DNA from: CAZHOV01 sp964534315
GTDB lineage: Bacteria > Bacteroidota > Bacteroidia > Chitinophagales > Saprospiraceae
Length of the DNA stretch: 17,394 bases
Direction of reading: 5' to 3'
Assembly (NCBI GenBank): GCA_964534315.1
Contig: CAZHOV010000121.1
Location: 1-17,394 of the forward strand
The position numbers and the translations under genes were made by a program. This document shows, piece by piece, positions 15,316 through 17,394 of this stretch. Under the pieces are notes generated by a model. It saw only the letters and a list, made by a program, of their open reading frames with translations. It was not told the DNA's origin and searched no databases. Numbering within the stretch: position 1 is the stretch's first letter; each line of letters starts with the position of its first letter.

Positions 15316-15361
15316 CACTAAAACTAATTGTTGGCTTTCCTCCATAACTTGGAGGAAAGCC
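15073..15361 (+). repeat. Shared 3' cassette, copy 2: T9SS sorting domain, stop and terminator
   Basis: This is the gap-free partner of 12014-12302 at a constant offset of 3059 bp. It carries the sorting-domain codons, TAA and hairpin of the beta-helix adhesin. Compared with copy 1, the only cluster of changes near the end is the hairpin loop, which is explained by a single inversion. Confidence 0.85.
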
Positions 15362-15366
15362 ATTTT
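15333..15366 (+). terminator. Hairpin terminator after the beta-helix adhesin, loop inverted
   Basis: The same 11-bp arms as at 12274 (GGCTTTCCTCC at 15333-15343, GGAGGAAAGCC at 15351-15361) flank the loop ATAACTT, the exact reverse complement of AAGTTAT. A run ATTTTT follows, so this copy has a better terminator tail than the first. It lies 17 bp after the stop and 21 bp before the next ATG. Confidence 0.78.
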
Positions 15367-15382
15367 TAAAATTATTATCCTC

Positions 15383-17394
15383 ATGAAAAAGAAACTTTTA
15401 CTCAATTTTTTGATTATCCTATTTCTGCTTTGTGTATCCCATCTTTGCTTTAGTGCCGATACCCTTTTTGTAGATTCATCTGCTACAGGAGCTAACAATG
15501 GCACTTCCTGGGAAAATGCTTTTACAACCCTTGGTTCTGCTCTTTTATCAGCAGACTATGGAGACGATATATGGGTTGCCAAAGGTACTTACTTTCCGAC
15601 TTCATCCAATAATCGGATTGCCACCTTTTTTATTTTCAATGGTATCCAACTATATGGAGGATTTAGTGGTGAAGAAACAAGTATTGATCAACGAGATTGG
15701 CAAATCAATCCCACTATTTTAAGTGGTGATATCGGTATTGTAGGTGATAGTACTGATAATTCCTACACGGTAGTGTATATGGAAGGTGTGGATTCAACCA
15801 CTATCCTGGACGGCTTTATCATTGAAAAAGGAGTAGCCAATGATGCCGTTGCATCCGGAGATAGTCCTCGAAAAAACGGAGGAGGACTGTACCTGATCGG
15901 AAATGATGATATTTCTGAATCCCATCCGATTATTCGAAACTGTATTTTTCAAAATAACTTAGCACTAGTAAATGGAGGTGGGGTTTATATAAAAAGTGAA
16001 TCGGGAGGGCGAACTAGTTTTGAACTTATTAATTGTGCCTTTTTATTGAATAGTGCTCAGAGGGGAGGGGGAGCTGCCATTTTGGATGTTGGAATAGAAA
16101 AAGAATCCTTGTTTAAGGATTGTATTTTCGAACAAAATTCGGCAACGGATGGAGGAGGAGTATACTTCAATAATATTGGAGGAAATCAAAACTTAGTATT
16201 TGAAAATAGTTGGTTTTTAGAAAATTATAGCATTGCTACAGGGAATGGGTTTTACTACCAAAATACTAACCCTAACCCTTCAGATGTATCGTTTAAAAAA
16301 ACTTCGTTTATTCGAAATTATGGGGGGGCAAATAGTTTGGGTGGTGCCATAACAATTTTTAATTTAAATTTTGTAAATATGATACCAATGCATGTGAATA
16401 GATGTTATTTCGATGGTAATCAAGCAACTGCAGGTGGAGTTTTTGGTTTAGTTGATGTAAATCTCAGGGTTATCAACTCCTTATTCTTAAATTCATATGC
16501 AAATGATGGAGATGGTGGGGTTGTTTTTAGCCAGATTGCTTCTTCTGGGTGTATAAGCACATTTGTAAATTGTACTTTCTATAAATTTAGTTGTGGTAAT
16601 TCTATGGCTGATGAAGGTAGTTTTGCATTTAGAGAAGTATATTTTTTAAAGAATTGTATTTTAATTGAAAACCGGCCTGATTCTGTTCTTGCAAAACCCA
16701 TTATTGCTCAGAGTTCAGGTATTAATATCTCCCATTCTCTTCTTGATGTTGCCAACTGCAATGGCATTCAATCCTCTGCCAATTGTGGTCCCGGCATTAT
16801 CTTCGATCAAGATCCCCTTTTTGTCAATCCCGATTCGGGTGATTTTCGATTATTACCTTGTTCTCCTGCTCGTGATGCGGGTAGTGTCGCCTTCCTGACC
16901 GACCAAGATACCCTCGATTTTGATGGAATGCCCCGCATTGCTGCCGATTCGGTTGATATGGGTGCTTTTGAGTTACCGGCTTTTCAAGCCTTCCTTAATC
17001 CCACCCAAAATATAAACTGTAAAGGGGATAGTACTGGCCTGATAACAGGGGCTATTCAATCGGCTTGCTTACCGCTTACTTTAGGCGTCAACGGTACGTC
17101 ATTGCTTTTAGATACAGCTTATTTTAATCTTTCTGATTTACCGGCAGGTACCTATGACCTTTCCTTTACAGATGCACAAAACTACCAAGATAGCCTGCAA
17201 ATACAAATAGAAGAGCCACTTTCAGCCCTGGCATTGGAGATCGCCACTTTTCCGGTAGATTGTGAAGCAGGGCTTCCTGGCTCAGCCATAACGCAGGCGA
17301 TCAATGGTCCTCCTCCTTTTTCCTATCAATGGAGTGGTGGTTTTCCTGGTACCGCCGATCAGGATAGCCTCCCGGCTGGCGATTATGTGCTGAG
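15383..17394 (+). CDS. Second beta-helix/SprB adhesin paralogue, truncated by window end
   Basis: The frame is open from the ATG at 15383 to the last base: 670 full codons and no stop. The signal peptide is residues 1-25 (cleavage near CFSA/DT), but its core sequence differs from that of the paralogue while keeping the same length. The beta-helix (TLFVDSSATGANNGTSWENA to DSVDMGAFEL) and the first SprB-like repeat (CKGDSTGLITGAIQSACLPL) plus most of a second follow the neighbour module for module. It is 39 nt longer up to the same point, all in frame. The start and end of the helix are nearly identical to the paralogue at DNA level, while the centre (about 16040-16640) has diverged strongly. 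By analogy it should continue with more SprB-like repeats and a T9SS tail outside the window. Confidence 0.88.
   Translation, partial: MKKKLLLNFLIILFLLCVSHLCFSADTLFVDSSATGANNGTSWENAFTTLGSALLSADYGDDIWVAKGTYFPTSSNNRIATFFIFNGIQLYGGFSGEETSIDQRDWQINPTILSGDIGIVGDSTDNSYTVVYMEGVDSTTILDGFIIEKGVANDAVASGDSPRKNGGGLYLIGNDDISESHPIIRNCIFQNNLALVNGGGVYIKSESGGRTSFELINCAFLLNSAQRGGGAAILDVGIEKESLFKDCIFEQNSATDGGGVYFNNIGGNQNLVFENSWFLENYSIATGNGFYYQNTNPNPSDVSFKKTSFIRNYGGANSLGGAITIFNLNFVNMIPMHVNRCYFDGNQATAGGVFGLVDVNLRVINSLFLNSYANDGDGGVVFSQIASSGCISTFVNCTFYKFSCGNSMADEGSFAFREVYFLKNCILIENRPDSVLAKPIIAQSSGINISHSLLDVANCNGIQSSANCGPGIIFDQDPLFVNPDSGDFRLLPCSPARDAGSVAFLTDQDTLDFDGMPRIAADSVDMGAFELPAFQAFLNPTQNINCKGDSTGLITGAIQSACLPLTLGVNGTSLLLDTAYFNLSDLPAGTYDLSFTDAQNYQDSLQIQIEEPLSALALEIATFPVDCEAGLPGSAITQAINGPPPFSYQWSGGFPGTADQDSLPAGDYVL

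Larger units (their letters stand above)
12328..17394 (+). repeat. Tandem duplication of the beta-helix adhesin gene, period about 3.06 kb
   Basis: The unit beginning at 12328 recurs at 15383 (start-to-start 3055 bp). Long matching blocks lie at both ends; for example 14245-14300 and 17339-17394 are identical (56 bp). The blocks near 12735-12890 and 15789-15946 differ by only scattered substitutions and one inserted codon. The homology with the second copy runs to the window edge, so the array may hold further members. Confidence 0.88.

Noticed and set aside
15498..16898. Small plus-strand open frames (15498-15722, 16665-16898)
   Set aside because: They are in the wrong frame relative to the continuous adhesin reading frame from 15383; the first also has a matching shadow in the paralogue at 12479.
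12328..17394. CRISPR array or phage origin for the repeated region
   Set aside because: Repeats are long coding modules without regular short repeat-spacer structure, and no cas, integrase or phage genes are present.

Overview
The window looks like a chromosomal segment of a Bacteroidota, most likely a Lewinella/Saprospira-type gliding marine bacterium. The evidence is several secreted proteins ending in a type IX secretion (T9SS) type A sorting domain, SprB-type adhesin repeats, a futalosine-pathway menaquinone gene, no obvious Shine-Dalgarno sequences, and promoter-like motifs of the Bacteroidota form TTG-N20-TAnnTTTG. The taxonomic call is inference from gene content only.

Bases 1-6172 are mostly conserved cell-function genes. 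They comprise a possible tail of an unknown upstream gene, ribD (riboflavin synthesis) and an exported thioredoxin-fold protein. These converge tail to tail on a minus-strand pair: a membrane-anchored DNA/RNA non-specific endonuclease followed 22 bp later by a HerA/YjgR-type ATPase (DUF853). Beyond a 243-bp divergent intergenic region, a plus-strand pair follows: an outer-membrane barrel protein and mqnB (futalosine hydrolase), overlapping by ATGA.

Bases 6173-8704 hold a minus-strand T9SS-exported propeller-like protein flanked by two non-coding stretches (171 bp and 789 bp). These stretches carry related small hairpins and short degenerate repeats, and the longer one also carries a good promoter candidate.

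Bases 8705-17394 are a plus-strand array of very large surface or secreted proteins. The first is 1183 residues, with Cys-containing Ig/cohesin-like modules, a dockerin-like Ca-binding pair, a cohesin-like domain and a T9SS tail. The second is 995 residues, with a parallel beta-helix, five SprB-like repeats and a T9SS tail. The third is a paralogue of the second, open to the window end (670 codons visible, no stop). It has no stop codon inside the window and is easily overlooked for that reason.

The most striking structure is a 289-bp module made of the T9SS sorting-domain coding sequence, the stop codon and a hairpin terminator. It is shared almost base for base behind two otherwise unrelated proteins, including a 100-bp perfectly identical run. 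The terminator hairpin in one copy is the exact reverse complement of the other: identical 11-bp arms with the 7-nt loop inverted. Together with the ~3.06-kb tandem duplication, whose ends are conserved and whose middle has diverged, this suggests a locus where surface-protein bodies diversify on recombining, homogenised 3' cassettes.
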